From contig NZ_CP107921.1 in NCBI RefSeq assembly GCF_036014215.1, forward strand, positions 806,001 to 870,000: a DNA stretch of 64,000 nt. The letters run 5' to 3'. The notes beneath the pieces are model-generated. The model was not told the origin of the DNA. It searched no databases and saw nothing but the letters and a program-made list of their open reading frames with translations. The translations under genes and the position numbers were made by a program. Shown here one piece after another: positions 43,201 to 52,405 of this stretch (position 1 is its first letter; each line of letters begins with the position of its first letter). The stretch is from Streptomyces sp. NBC_00440. Its GTDB lineage: Bacteria > Actinomycetota > Actinomycetes > Streptomycetales > Streptomycetaceae.

Positions 43201-43608
43201 ATGCACGCAGACACGGACACCATCCGCAAGATCCTCACCACGACCGGCGACACCTGGGCGATCGTGGGACTGTCGAGCAACAGAGGGCGGTCGGCGTTCG
43301 GCGTGGCCGGGGTGCTCCAGCGCTATGGCAAGCGCATCGTGCCGGTCCATCCCAAGGCGGAGACGGTCCACGGCGAGCAGGGGTACGCATCGCTCTCCGA
43401 CATCCCTTTCCCCGTCGATGTCGTCGATGTCTTCGTCAACAGCGACCTGGCGGGTGCCGTCGCCGACGAGGCGGTGACCATCGGCGCCAAGGCGGTCTGG
43501 TTCCAGCTCGGCGTGATCGACGAGGCCGCGTACGGGCGGGTGCGGGAGGCCGGGCGTGACATGGTCATGGACCGCTGCCCGGCCATAGAGATTCCTGCTC
43601 TGGGCTGA
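43201..43608 (+). CDS. CoA-binding domain protein
   Basis: A 135-residue single Rossmann-type CoA-binding domain (TWAIVGLSSNRGRSAFGVAG; VPVHPKAETVHG; VDVFVNSDLAG; AVWFQLGVIDE). It is of the small YccU-like family with succinyl-CoA-synthetase-type CoA binding and no catalytic domain. The function is unknown. A 10-bp-stem terminator follows. Confidence 0.88.
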   Translation: MHADTDTIRKILTTTGDTWAIVGLSSNRGRSAFGVAGVLQRYGKRIVPVHPKAETVHGEQGYASLSDIPFPVDVVDVFVNSDLAGAVADEAVTIGAKAVWFQLGVIDEAAYGRVREAGRDMVMDRCPAIEIPALG

Positions 43609-43616
43609 CCCGGCCG

Positions 43617-43642
43617 AGCCGGGACCGGGAGCGGTCCCGGCT
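43617..43642. terminator. Terminator between CoA-binding and YbaK genes
   Basis: AGCCGGGACC (43617-43626), a 6-nt loop, and GGTCCCGGCT (43633-43642): a perfect 10-bp stem between convergent genes. Confidence 0.7.
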
Positions 43643-43645
43643 GCC

Positions 43646-44209
43646 TCAGCCGCCAAGCCCCTCGATGACGATCGCGCCCGGCAGCCCGGCGAACGCCTTG
43701 CCGGGAACGATCAGCTTGCCCCTGCGACTGCCGCTGCCGACGAGCACCCACTCCAGGTCAACGACGGCGGAGTCCACGAGCAGCGGCCAGCCGGCGGGCA
43801 GTCCGACCGGGGTGACCCCGCCGTACTCCATGCCGGTCTCGCCGGTGGCGGTGTCCATGGGCGCGAAGGACGCCTTGCGCGCGCCGAGTTGCTTGCGGAC
43901 GGCGCCGTTCACGTCGAGACGGGTACGGGACAGCACCAGACAGGCGGCGAGCGAGGTCTCTCCGCCGTGCTTGCCCGCGACGACGACACAGTTCGCCGAG
44001 ACATCGAGCAGTTCCGGCCCGTAGTGCGCCACGAAGGCGGCGGTGTCGGCGATCTCCGGGTCACTGTCCACGTAGATCAGGTCCTGGGCGGGGACGTCTC
44101 CCTGCCAGTGCCGCACCGCGTCGGCGACCGGTGCGGTCAGCAGGTCCAGGCAGTCCTGGGCGTGGCGGACATCGTCGAAGGTTCCGATGGGAGCGCGCAT
44201 ACGGCTCAC
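43646..44209 (-). CDS. YbaK/EbsC-type aminoacyl-tRNA deacylase
   Basis: A 187-residue YbaK-fold protein: ANCVVVAGKHGGETSLAACL, the conserved lysine region VRKQLGARKASFAPM, and the end strand ETGMEYGGVTPVGLP. These proteins hydrolyse mischarged aminoacyl-tRNAs in trans (for example Cys-tRNAPro or Ala-tRNAPro). The start is GTG 44209 or ATG 44200; neither has a strong ribosome site. Confidence 0.88.
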   Translation of the reverse strand: MSRMRAPIGTFDDVRHAQDCLDLLTAPVADAVRHWQGDVPAQDLIYVDSDPEIADTAAFVAHYGPELLDVSANCVVVAGKHGGETSLAACLVLSRTRLDVNGAVRKQLGARKASFAPMDTATGETGMEYGGVTPVGLPAGWPLLVDSAVVDLEWVLVGSGSRRGKLIVPGKAFAGLPGAIVIEGLGG

Positions 44210-44337
44210 GCTAACAGCCGCCGCCCGTACCCCGGTTCGGTGCTGCCGCAGGCCTGTCCCGCCCGGTACGGCGAGCGGGAACAGCAGGCTCGGGCCACCG
44301 GTGGGGACTGCGGGCGGCCGGACTACGGACGGGCGGA

Positions 44338-44922
44338 TTACGGGCGCTGCCGGCCGACCGGCGGGATGGACACGGCCATCGTCATCTCGACCGTCTCCGT
44401 GCCCTCGTTGCGGTAGGCGTGCCCCACATTGGCCTCGAACGTCGCCGAGGTCCCGGCCGGTACCGAGTGCGCCACCCCGTCGGCGACCAACGTGAGTTCA
44501 CCGGCGGTGACATGGAGCAGTTCCACCGTCCCCGGCGGGTGTGCGTCCGATGTGCTGCTGTCGCCGGGCATCAGCCGCCAGGCCCACATCTCCAGCGGCC
44601 CGCGCGTCTCGTTGCCGACGAGCAGGACCGTGTGGCTGCCCGCGTCCGTCCCCCACATACGGACCGCCTGCTCGGCCGGGACGATCCTGACCTGCGGCCC
44701 CTGCTCGTAGTCGAGGAGCGTGGTGATGCTGACGCCAAGGGCGTCCGCGAGCTTCACCGTGGTGCCGACACTGGGGTTCGTGCGGGCCTGCTCGATCTGG
44801 ATGATCATGCCTCGGCTGACACCCGCCCGGGCCGCCAGCGCGTCGAGTGTGAAGCCCCGCTCGCCGCGCCAGCGCTTGAGGTTCCGGGCAAGCGACTGGG
44901 TGAGCTGGTCGAAGTCCGACAC
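44338..44922 (-). CDS. XRE-cupin transcriptional regulator
   Basis: A 194-residue regulator with an N-terminal Cro/CI helix-turn-helix (LDALAARAGVSRGMIIQIEQ) and a C-terminal cupin (HPPGTVELLHVTAGELTLVA, GHAYRNEGTE). GTG 44922 is chosen because GGACGGAAT precedes it; a TTG at 44955 is also in frame. It is divergent from an EamA exporter 92 bp away, a frequent pairing in which the regulator controls an amino-acid or metabolite exporter. Confidence 0.87.
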   Translation of the reverse strand: MSDFDQLTQSLARNLKRWRGERGFTLDALAARAGVSRGMIIQIEQARTNPSVGTTVKLADALGVSITTLLDYEQGPQVRIVPAEQAVRMWGTDAGSHTVLLVGNETRGPLEMWAWRLMPGDSSTSDAHPPGTVELLHVTAGELTLVADGVAHSVPAGTSATFEANVGHAYRNEGTETVEMTMAVSIPPVGRQRP

Positions 44923-45014
44923 ATTCCGTCCATTATTCTGGATGACAGGGTTCAATATCTTGCACTACGGTGTGGTGCACCCAACGATTCACCGCACTGT
45001 ACTGCGAGGCCCCG
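44923..45014. promoter_or_regulatory. XRE-cupin/EamA divergent promoter region
   Basis: 92 bp, AT-rich relative to its surroundings. TGCAC (44961-44965) and GTGCA (44975-44979) form a spaced inverted repeat that could be the regulator's operator. Confidence 0.4.
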
Positions 45015-45881
45015 ATGACTGCCCTCTTCGCCCTGGCCACCAGCCTGCTCTGGGGGCTGGCCGACTTCGGCGGCGGGCTCCTCACCCGGCGGATACCCGC
45101 GCTGACGGTGGTCGTCGTCTCGCAGGCGGTGGCCGTGGTGGTGCTCGGCTCGATCGTGGTGGCCACCGGCGGCTGGAGCGAATTCGGGCCGCAGCTCTGG
45201 TTCGCCGTGGCAGCCGGTGTGGTGGGGCCGGTGGCGATGCTCAGCTTCTACAAGGCTCTCGCACTCGGCCCGATGGGCGTGGTGTCGCCGCTCGGCTCAC
45301 TCGGTGTCGTCGTCCCGGTCGGCGTCGGGCTGGTACTCGGTGAACGGCCCGGCGTACCGCAGTTCGCCGGAATCGCCGTGGCCGTCGCAGGCGTGGTGCT
45401 CGCGGGCGGGCCCGAGCTGCGGGGAGCGCCGGTACAGCGGCAGGCGGTCGCGCTGACGCTGATCGCCGCGGTGGGCTTCGGCACGGTGATGTCCCTGATC
45501 TCCGAGGCCTCCACCACCGTCACCGGTCTCTTCCTCGCGCTGTTCGTCCAGCGCGTCGCCAATGTGGCGGTCGGCGGGACGGCCCTGTACGTCTCGGTGC
45601 GACGCGGGGCGCGGGCACTGCCCGAGGGCGGCGGGGCGGGGCTGATCCTGCGGTCGCTGCCGGCGCTCGCCTTCGTCGGCCTCGCCGATGTGACGGCCAA
45701 CGGCACCTACTCGCTCGCCGCCCACTCGGGGCCGGTCACCGTCGCCGCGGTCCTGGCCTCCCTCTACCCGGTGATCACGGCGCTGGCCGCGCGCGGATTC
45801 CTCAAGGAGCGGCTGCGCGCGATACAGGCCGCGGGTGCGGGGCTCGCGCTGGTGGGGACGGTACTGCTCGCGACCGGCTGA
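45015..45881 (+). CDS. EamA/DMT family transporter
   Basis: A 288-residue protein with ten hydrophobic segments and the duplicated EamA unit (SLLWGLADFGGGLLTRR; SLGVVVPVGVGLVLGERP; SLYPVITALAARGFLKERL). ATG 45015 directly follows the divergent promoter; an in-frame start at 44970 lies inside it. It is the probable target of the XRE-cupin regulator. The substrate is unknown; family members export amino acids and metabolites. Confidence 0.87.
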   Translation: MTALFALATSLLWGLADFGGGLLTRRIPALTVVVVSQAVAVVVLGSIVVATGGWSEFGPQLWFAVAAGVVGPVAMLSFYKALALGPMGVVSPLGSLGVVVPVGVGLVLGERPGVPQFAGIAVAVAGVVLAGGPELRGAPVQRQAVALTLIAAVGFGTVMSLISEASTTVTGLFLALFVQRVANVAVGGTALYVSVRRGARALPEGGGAGLILRSLPALAFVGLADVTANGTYSLAAHSGPVTVAAVLASLYPVITALAARGFLKERLRAIQAAGAGLALVGTVLLATG

Positions 45882-45926
45882 CGGGCGAGGGCCACGGCTG
45901 ACGGGAGAGACCGGCGGCAAGCCCGG

Positions 45927-45979
45927 GCGGTCGGGCAGTGCGGGACGACGTGCGGGAGCCCGAGCGGTCGGGCAGTGCG
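45927..45979. repeat. 16-bp direct repeat, 37-bp period
   Basis: GCGGTCGGGCAGTGCG occurs at 45927-45942 and 45964-45979 in the gap after the EamA gene. It is probably a minor local duplication. Confidence 0.5.
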
Positions 45980-45989
45980 AGCAGTCAGG

Positions 45990-46718
45990 TCAGGAAGCGT
46001 CGGGTTCCAGGCTGCCGAGGGCGAGCAGCTGCTCCGGCGTGACGCCCTCCGGGATCGGCACGGGGGCCGGTGTACGCAGCGGGGGCTGCCACCCGTTCTC
46101 CGCGTCCCAGCTCCGTACGATTCGCGCGGGCGCCCCGGCGACCACCGCATGGTCGGGCACCTCGCCGCGTACCACCGCGCCCGCGGCGACCACGACATTG
46201 CGGCCGAGCCGGGCGCCCGGCAGGATGACCGCGCCGGTCCCGAGCCAGCATCCCGGCCCGATCACGACAGGCGCGGTCCGCGGCCACTGCTTGCCGACGG
46301 GCTCGTGCGGATCGTCGTAACTGTGGTTCGTGGACGTGATGTAGACGTACGGGCCGCAGTAGGTGTCCGATCCGACGGTGACCCTGGTATCGGCGATCAC
46401 ATGGCTGCCGCGCCCGAGCACGACACCGTCGCCCAGCGTCAGGATGGGATCGGGGCCGAGGTCCAGATCGGGCATCATCCCGGCGGTGAGCGTGACCTGT
46501 TCACCGATGATGCAGTGGTTGCCCAGCTCGATCCAGGGTTCGCCGAAGACGGCGCCCTGCGGGAAGGCGAGCCGCGTTCCGGTGCCGATCCGGCGGAAGC
46601 GCAGCTTCCCCGGCCGCTCCGCCGTCACCGCGCCCGCCCGCTGCATCCACTGCCATCCGGCGTGCAGCGCACGGGATGTCAGCGATGAGAACGTGTTTCT
46701 GTTCCGGGCCACCCCCAC
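45990..46718 (-). CDS. Left-handed beta-helix acyltransferase
   Basis: A 242-residue hexapeptide-repeat protein: repeats of [LIV]GxxxxI type from about residue 60 to 190 (IGEQVTLTAGMM; VVIGPGCWLGTGAVILPGAR; LGRNVVVAAGAVV), and the catalytic-type His of TSTNHSYDDPHEPVGKQW. This matches O-acetyltransferases of the NodL/LacA/CapG kind. The acceptor, a sugar or cell-wall component, is unknown. GTG 46718 and GTG 46712 are both possible starts. Confidence 0.82.
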   Translation of the reverse strand: MGVARNRNTFSSLTSRALHAGWQWMQRAGAVTAERPGKLRFRRIGTGTRLAFPQGAVFGEPWIELGNHCIIGEQVTLTAGMMPDLDLGPDPILTLGDGVVLGRGSHVIADTRVTVGSDTYCGPYVYITSTNHSYDDPHEPVGKQWPRTAPVVIGPGCWLGTGAVILPGARLGRNVVVAAGAVVRGEVPDHAVVAGAPARIVRSWDAENGWQPPLRTPAPVPIPEGVTPEQLLALGSLEPDAS

Positions 46719-46861
46719 ACCGTACTCAGCGGGCCGGGCGGCGATCAGAGGGGCGGGCTGTGATCTTCGACCCAGCGTCGCTTACGGTGCCGGAAGGCGC
46801 GGGCGCGCACCATACGGGTCCCGGTAACGCGGGAAGCGATGCGGGAAGCAAGGAGACAGCA

Positions 46862-47386
46862 GTGGCGGAGCAGTCCTTGATCAGCGGTGTCGGCGGCCGG
46901 GAGCCGGTGGTCGACCCGCAGTCGTTCACGGCGCCCACGTCCGTCGTCATCGGCGATGTGACGCTGGCCGCCGGTTCCAGCGTCTGGTACCACACGGTGC
47001 TGCGGGCCGACTGCGGGCCGATCGTGGTCGGCGCCGACAGCAACATCCAGGACAACTGCACGGTGCATGTCGATCCGGGGTTCCCGGTCACGGTCGGCGA
47101 GCGGGTGTCCGTGGGGCACAACGCGGTGCTGCACGGGTGCACGGTCGAGGACGACGTACTCGTCGGGATGGGCGCCACGGTCCTCAACGGCGCACATATC
47201 GGTACCGGTTCGCTGATCGCCGCTCAGGCGCTCGTCCCGCAGGGGATGCGGGTCCCGCCGGGCTCACTGGTCGCGGGGGTCCCGGCGAAGGTCAAGCGCG
47301 AGCTGACCGACGAGGAGCGCGAGGGCATCAAGCTCAACGCGGCGATGTATCTGGAGCTGGCCAAGGGCCACCGCGACGTGGGCTGA
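46862..47386 (+). CDS. Gamma-class carbonic anhydrase family protein
   Basis: A 174-residue left-handed beta-helix protein. Metal-site residues fit the gamma-carbonic anhydrase pattern: HVDPG after DNCTV and GHNAVLHGC, with RADCG earlier. The GTG at 46862 has AAGGAG upstream. Family members are trimeric with zinc or iron at subunit interfaces; many bacterial ones have low or untested anhydrase activity. Confidence 0.88.
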   Translation: MAEQSLISGVGGREPVVDPQSFTAPTSVVIGDVTLAAGSSVWYHTVLRADCGPIVVGADSNIQDNCTVHVDPGFPVTVGERVSVGHNAVLHGCTVEDDVLVGMGATVLNGAHIGTGSLIAAQALVPQGMRVPPGSLVAGVPAKVKRELTDEEREGIKLNAAMYLELAKGHRDVG

Positions 47387-47483
47387 GCGCGCCGCCTCCG
47401 GATGGCGGGGCCGGGCAGCCCGACGCTAGCCTGAAAGCGCAGCCGTGCCGTGCACGGAGCCCTGCGACCAGGAGACGGAGTCC

Positions 47484-47981
47484 ATGGGTGCGGACCGCAC
47501 AGTGGATCAGCCGCCCGGGCAGGGCCCGGGCGGTACGCCGCCGCTGCCCGCAGCACGGCGTGCACGGCGCCACGGTCCGCTGTTCGGCCCGTGGCCGGTT
47601 CTGGCCGTGGTGTCCCTCGGTGGCGTCGCCGGAGCGTCGGCCCGTTACGGCGCCGGACTGCTCTGGCCCACCGAGGCCGGCGGTTTCCCCTGGACGACCC
47701 TGCTGGTGAACGTCGTGGGGTGCGCCGTGATCGGGGTGTTCATGGTGGTGATCACCGATGTGTGGGCGGCGCACCGGCTGGTGCGCCCGTTCTTCGGCAC
47801 CGGGGTGCTCGGCGGATTCACCACGTTCTCCACCTACGCGGTGGACATCCAGCGGTTGGTGCACGGCGGCCACGCCAGTACCGGCCTGGCATATCTCGGA
47901 CTGACGCTGCTCGCGGCTCTCGCAGCGGTGTGGAGCGCGGTGTGGGTGTCACGCCGCGCAGTGGCGTGGAGGCAGACATGA
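47484..47981 (+). CDS. crcB: CrcB/Fluc fluoride channel
   Basis: A 165-residue four-helix membrane protein with the Fluc signatures [11 protein letters not shown] (N-terminal helix) and [18 protein letters not shown] (pore helix break with the Phe/Thr/Ser track). It exports fluoride as a dimer. It has a long hydrophilic N-terminus (about 35 residues), common in streptomycetes. It is coupled by ATGA to the DUF190 gene. I looked for a fluoride riboswitch upstream and saw none. Confidence 0.92.
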   Translation: MGADRTVDQPPGQGPGGTPPLPAARRARRHGPLFGPWPVLAVVSLGGVAGASARYGAGLLWPTEAGGFPWTTLLVNVVGCAVIGVFMVVITDVWAAHRLVRPFFGTGVLGGFTTFSTYAVDIQRLVHGGHASTGLAYLGLTLLAALAAVWSAVWVSRRAVAWRQT

Positions 47982-48328
47982 CCGTGCCCAGCGGTACGGC
48001 CGCCCTGCGGGCGACCATCTTCGTCGGGGAATCCGACCTCTGGCACCACAAGCCGGTGTACTCGGAGATCGTGCACCGGGCCCACCGAGCCGGTCTGGCA
48101 GGGGCGAGTGTCTTCCGCGGCATCGAGGGCTTCGGCGCCTCGTCGCTGATCCACACCCAGCGGCTGCTGTCGCTGAGTGAGGATCTGCCGGTGGCCGTGG
48201 TGATCGTGGACGCCGCCGAAAAGGTCCGGGCGTTCCTGCCCCAGCTGGACGAGCTGATCACCGAGGGCATGGTGGCTCTCGACGACTGCGAGGTCATCCA
48301 TTTCCCGGACCGGCAGCCGGACCGCTGA
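47978..48328 (+). CDS. DUF190 family protein linked to crcB
   Basis: A 116-residue DUF190 protein: [20 protein letters not shown], then [12 protein letters not shown]. The fold is ferredoxin-like and PII-related. DUF190 genes are commonly adjacent to crcB, and a regulatory or accessory role in fluoride resistance is inferred. Its ATG overlaps the crcB stop (47978-47981). Short GGGCCGCTG repeats (48335, 48351, 48374) follow the gene. Confidence 0.88.
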   Translation: MTVPSGTAALRATIFVGESDLWHHKPVYSEIVHRAHRAGLAGASVFRGIEGFGASSLIHTQRLLSLSEDLPVAVVIVDAAEKVRAFLPQLDELITEGMVALDDCEVIHFPDRQPDR

Positions 48329-48425
48329 GGCGCTGGGCCGCTGAGATATCGGGCCGCTGAGCCGCTGGATGCCGGGCCGCTGCCGTACATGACGGCGTGC
48401 GGGCGGGCGGCGCGGGCAGGTGGGT

Positions 48426-49079
48426 TCAGTCGGCAGGTACGGATTCCGGCGTCTCGGCAGCCGCCTGCGCCTTGGCGTGCGCCTTCTTCGCCCGGTTCTT
48501 GATGATGAGCATCGAGGCCACGCCGAGCACTGCGGCCACGGCCAGGCCCGCGTACGAGAAGTTCTTGAACCACGACTCGGCGACGATGCCCACGTAGTAC
48601 ACGGCGACGGTCGTGCCGCCGGCCCACAGGATGCCGCCGAGTGCGTTGGCGGTGAGGAACTTCCAGTACGGCATGTGCAGTACGCCGGCCAGCGGCCCGG
48701 CGAAGATCCGGAGCAGGGCGATGAAACGGCCGAAGAACACCGCCCACATGCCCCACTTCTCGAAGGACCGCTCCGCCATGGCGATGTTGGCCCCGCTGAA
48801 GTGTCCGGGGAATCTGCGGCCGAGCCAGGCGATCAGCGGACGTCCGCCCTTGCGCCCGATGGCGTACCCGATCGAGTCACCGACAATCGCGCCCGCCGAG
48901 GCGCAGATGCCCAGTACGAGCGGGTCGATATGGCCCTGCTGCGAGGCCAGCAGGGCGGCGCTCACCAGCACGATCTCGCCCGGCAGCGGAATCCCGAGGC
49001 TCTCCACCCCGATGACCACCGCGACCAGCAGATAGATGCTTACCGCCGGAATCGTCTCCAGCCACGCCTGGATGTGCAC
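48426..49079 (-). CDS. DedA family membrane protein
   Basis: A 217-residue DedA/SNARE-associated protein: ESLGIPLPGEIVLVSAALLA, GDSIGYAIGRKGGR, and FFGRFIALLRIFAGPLAG (the FxGRxxPxxR-type motif) with re-entrant helices and about four membrane segments. DedA proteins act in undecaprenyl-phosphate or phospholipid flipping and in membrane homeostasis. The C-terminus is Lys/Ala-rich and cytoplasmic. Confidence 0.9.
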   Translation of the reverse strand: MHIQAWLETIPAVSIYLLVAVVIGVESLGIPLPGEIVLVSAALLASQQGHIDPLVLGICASAGAIVGDSIGYAIGRKGGRPLIAWLGRRFPGHFSGANIAMAERSFEKWGMWAVFFGRFIALLRIFAGPLAGVLHMPYWKFLTANALGGILWAGGTTVAVYYVGIVAESWFKNFSYAGLAVAAVLGVASMLIIKNRAKKAHAKAQAAAETPESVPAD

Positions 49080-49239
49080 CGCCGGCCCCTGCCCTTCGAA
49101 GTACCCGTCTCTGCCGGGAAGCGCGCCCCCCGCGCCCCCCGCGCCGCCTGGGGGAAGCCTACCCGCTCGCCCGGCGGCGGTGGCGGACAGCAGAAGGCGC
49201 CCCCACGCGGGAGGCGCCCTTGTCCACCAGGAGCCGGGG

Positions 49240-49273
49240 TTCAGGAGCCGGGAACCAGGGCCCGGCTCCTGAA
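49240..49273. terminator. Terminator downstream of the thioesterase gene
   Basis: TTCAGGAGCCGGG (49240-49252) and its exact complement CCCGGCTCCTGAA (49261-49273) form a 13-bp stem with an 8-nt loop, placed 37 bp after the minus-strand thioesterase stop. A looser GGCGCC...GGCGCC hairpin lies around 49198-49218. Confidence 0.7.
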
Positions 49274-49309
49274 GTCATGACTCAGGAGTCAGCGGTCAGC
49301 AGTCACGCA

Positions 49310-49762
49310 TCAGGAGTTCGGACGCAGCGTCCAGACCACCGTCATCTCACCGGTGACCGCCTCGTCCGCACGCCGGATCGCTATGTGGACCGGGAACTCG
49401 GGGCGCTCCCCCGCGTCCAGCTCCGCCACCACATCGGCCACCGGGCGGCCCAGCGTGGCGGTAGCCGTGACGTCACCCATGGCGAGCTTCTTGTAGTCGA
49501 TCTCGGCGCGCACCGCGAGCGGCACGGCACGCGACATCTGCTCGCCGAACGCGGCGATGACGATCGCACCGCTCGCCGACTCCGCGAGGGTGAACATCGC
49601 GCCCGCGTGCGGTCCGCCGACGTGGTTGTGGAAGTCGGCCTGGTCCGGCAGCCGGACGACGGCCCGCTCCGGCGTCGTCTCGATGAAGTCGAGTTGGAGG
49701 GTCCTGGCCATGGGCACGGTGGCAGCGAGCAGCTCGCCTGCGGACATCTGTTCTGCGGTCAT
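49310..49762 (-). CDS. Hotdog-fold thioesterase (PaaI/DUF4442-like)
   Basis: A 150-residue single hotdog domain: DFHNHVGGPHAGAMFTLAES is the active-site loop and helix of PaaI-type acyl-CoA thioesterases, with strands VVRLPDQ and EIDYKKLAMG. The start is ATG 49762. It probably hydrolyses an acyl- or aryl-CoA. It stands alone, with no operon partner. Confidence 0.83.
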   Translation of the reverse strand: MTAEQMSAGELLAATVPMARTLQLDFIETTPERAVVRLPDQADFHNHVGGPHAGAMFTLAESASGAIVIAAFGEQMSRAVPLAVRAEIDYKKLAMGDVTATATLGRPVADVVAELDAGERPEFPVHIAIRRADEAVTGEMTVVWTLRPNS

Positions 49763-49857
49763 GGAACGGGAGGTTACCCGCGAGTAGGTCGGCTTGGCCA
49801 TACCGGGCCGGGGGCGGCCGTAGCGACGTGCCCCTGTCACCTCTATGGTTACTCGCC

Positions 49858-50907
49858 ATGTGGCCAGGACAGCAGCCGCCCGGGGGCGAGCAGAACCCGC
49901 AGGACCAGAATCCGAATCCCTATCAGCAGCCGGGGTACCAGCAGCCGAACCCTTATCAGCAGGGACAACCTCAGCCAGGACCTCCGCAGCAGGGAGCCCC
50001 TCAGGGTTACCAGCAGCCCAGTCCGTACCAGCAGCCGACGGTTCCGCAGTACGCGGTGGGAACGCCGCCCGGCGCACCCCGCTCGCCCGAGGACAAGAAG
50101 AAGACGACGATCATCGCGATCATCTCCGCGACGGCGGTCGTAGCCGCCGCGGTGATCACCGGCGTGGTCGTGTTCAAGGGCGACGGCGACAAGGGCGGTA
50201 CGGTCCAGGCCGACAAGAAGTCGCCGTCCCCGTCGGCGTCCGCGTCCACGGACCAGAAGAACCCGGCACCTGCTCCCAACCCGCGGGCCGGGGGCGAGGG
50301 CCCCAAGCCGGTCATCGCCGGGTGGAAGGTCGTCGTGAACCCGAAGTGGGGCACCGCCTTCGACGTACCGCCGCAGTGGGAAGTGGCGTCCTCGGGCACC
50401 TTCAGCGGCTTCGAGGACGACAAGGGCAAGACCCTGATCGGCCAGTCGGCGCCCGCGTTCTACAAGTCCAAGTGGTGCACGGAGGACTCCGACAAGGACG
50501 GCTACACCGAGGACACCGGACTCGGCGGCGCGGGGACGAAGGGGGCCGACGGCGCCAAGAGCACCCAGGATGTCGCCGAGAAGCAGGTGCCCTGGTGGGT
50601 CTACGGCGCGTACACCCAGCCGAACAAGAAGCTGGTGAAGACCTCCAAGGCGAAGCCGTACACGACCAAGTCCGGGGTCACCGGCAGTCTTGCCCGCGCC
50701 TGGGCGACCAACGTGCCGAAGAAGTCCAAGTGCACCACCGACGGCCAGGCCATCACCTTCGGATTCAAGAACTCCGCGGGCGACTTCGTGGCGTTCTCCC
50801 TCTACAACAGCACCGGCGTCCCCGGGGCGATCCCCCAGTCGACGGTCGACAAGATCCTCAGCACGGTGCGACTGGCGGGCAAGCCCACGGGCGCGAGCGA
50901 CGACTGA
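49858..50907 (+). CDS. Pro/Gln-rich single-pass membrane protein with extracytoplasmic domain
   Basis: 349 residues. The first ~75 are a PYQQPG-type repeat tail. KKKTTIIAIISATAVVAA... to about residue 112 is one membrane helix, and the remaining ~230 residues are predicted outside. The outer domain carries two spaced cysteines (KWCTED, SKCTTD), possibly a disulfide. ATG 49858 lies 10 bases after TATGGT (49843-49848), so the mRNA may be leaderless. The architecture is typical of abundant, functionally unassigned actinomycete membrane proteins. Confidence 0.78.
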   Translation: MWPGQQPPGGEQNPQDQNPNPYQQPGYQQPNPYQQGQPQPGPPQQGAPQGYQQPSPYQQPTVPQYAVGTPPGAPRSPEDKKKTTIIAIISATAVVAAAVITGVVVFKGDGDKGGTVQADKKSPSPSASASTDQKNPAPAPNPRAGGEGPKPVIAGWKVVVNPKWGTAFDVPPQWEVASSGTFSGFEDDKGKTLIGQSAPAFYKSKWCTEDSDKDGYTEDTGLGGAGTKGADGAKSTQDVAEKQVPWWVYGAYTQPNKKLVKTSKAKPYTTKSGVTGSLARAWATNVPKKSKCTTDGQAITFGFKNSAGDFVAFSLYNSTGVPGAIPQSTVDKILSTVRLAGKPTGASDD

Positions 50908-51031
50908 GGCTCGGTTCTTGACGGAATCCGACCCGATCTGACCCAATCCGCCTGATTGCGCCCGGTTTTCGAATGGATCGGCATCGCCCAGGCGTTTGGC
51001 ATGGAGGGGCGACGGCAGCGATAGTCCCAGA

Positions 51032-52405
51032 GTGACGTCTCCTGCCGCCGCCCCTCCGCACTCCCGCCGCCCCGCGTGGGCCGGGCGCAACTACACCCTG
51101 CTCACGGCGGCCGCCGTGGTGACGAGTCTGGGCAGCAACGGAGCCCTGATCGCCTCGGCGTTCGCGGTGCTGGACGCGGGTGGCGACAGCAGCGACGTGG
51201 GCCTGCTCGCGGCGGCCCGCACACTGCCGCTGGTCCTCTTCCTGCTGATCGGCGGAGCGCTGGCCGACCGGCTGCCGCGCCACCGGGTGATGGTCGCGGC
51301 CAACGGCCTGAACTGCGTGTCCCAGGCCGCCTTCGCCATCCTGGTCCTGACCGGCCACCCGCCGCTCTGGCAGATGATGGTGCTCACCGCGCTGTGCGGT
51401 ACGGGCCAGGCGTTCTTCTCGCCCGCGTCCGAGGGCATGTTGCTGTCCACCGTCCGGGGAGAAGAGGCCGGCCGGGCCTTCGCGTTCTACCGGATGGCCA
51501 TGCAGGGCGCGGGAATCGGCGGCGCCGCGCTGGGCGGCGCGCTGATCGCCGCCATCGGACCGGGCTGGGTGCTCGCCGTCGATGCGGCGGCCTTCGCCGT
51601 CGCCGGTTCGCTCCGGGCCTTCCTCGACGTCAGCCATATCGTTCCGCGCCCACCGGGCGGCGGGATGCTCGCCGATCTGCGGGAGGGCTGGCGCGAGGTC
51701 ATCGGGCGGCCCTGGCTGTGGAGCATCATCCTGCAGTTCGCCGTGGTCAACGCCGTCATCGGCGCCGCGGAGGCGGTGTACGGGCCACTGGTCGCGCGGG
51801 ATTCGCTGGGCGGCGCGGGCCCCTGGGGGCTGTCGCTCGCCGCCTTCGGCGCGGGCACGGTCGGCGGGGCACTGATCATGACGCGCTGGAAACCACGCCG
51901 GCTGCTGCTGACCGGAACGCTGTGTGTCTTCCCGCTGGCGCTGCCGTCGGCGGCGCTCGCGGTGCCCGTCCCGTTCGCCGCTCTGGTGTGCGTGATGTTC
52001 TTCAGCGGCGTACTGGTCGAGACGTTCGGCGTCTCCTGGATGACGGCGCTGCACCAGGAGATCCCCGAGGACAAGTTCTCCCGGGTCTCCGCCTACGACT
52101 GGCTCGGCTCGCTCGCGATGCTCCCGCTGGCCACGGCCCTGGCGGGCCCCGCGGAGCAGGCGTTCGGACGGACAGCCTCGCTGTGGGGGTGCGCGGGGCT
52201 GGTGGCCCTGCTGACAGCAGCGGTGCTGTGTGTGCCCGACGTACGGAATCTGACGCGCCGCACGGCTGCGGACCGGACAGCCGCTGACCTCGCGGCTTCG
52301 GGTACGGCCACGGCGGACACCGCTGCTGACGTCCTCGCCCCGGAGCGCGTCCCCGGCGCCGCGCCGTCAGCCGATACTGAAAGCTCCGTCGGGCGGCTTG
52401 GGTGA
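51032..52405 (+). CDS. MFS transporter (EntS/MFS_3-like)
   Basis: A 457-residue major facilitator with twelve hydrophobic segments; LIGGALADRLPRHRVMVAAN is the loop 2-3 motif, and TLLTAAAVVTSLGSNGALIA opens segment 1. It resembles exporters of the MFS_3 group. The start is taken as GTG 51032; TTG 50996 is also in frame. The C-terminal tail is Ala/Thr-rich and overlaps the convergent gene by 39 bp. The substrate is unknown. Confidence 0.85.
   Translation: MTSPAAAPPHSRRPAWAGRNYTLLTAAAVVTSLGSNGALIASAFAVLDAGGDSSDVGLLAAARTLPLVLFLLIGGALADRLPRHRVMVAANGLNCVSQAAFAILVLTGHPPLWQMMVLTALCGTGQAFFSPASEGMLLSTVRGEEAGRAFAFYRMAMQGAGIGGAALGGALIAAIGPGWVLAVDAAAFAVAGSLRAFLDVSHIVPRPPGGGMLADLREGWREVIGRPWLWSIILQFAVVNAVIGAAEAVYGPLVARDSLGGAGPWGLSLAAFGAGTVGGALIMTRWKPRRLLLTGTLCVFPLALPSAALAVPVPFAALVCVMFFSGVLVETFGVSWMTALHQEIPEDKFSRVSAYDWLGSLAMLPLATALAGPAEQAFGRTASLWGCAGLVALLTAAVLCVPDVRNLTRRTAADRTAADLAASGTATADTAADVLAPERVPGAAPSADTESSVGRLG

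Noticed and set aside
47387..47483. Fluoride riboswitch before crcB
   Set aside because: The conserved GGCGAUGG...GUUCGCC-type core is not seen in this gap.
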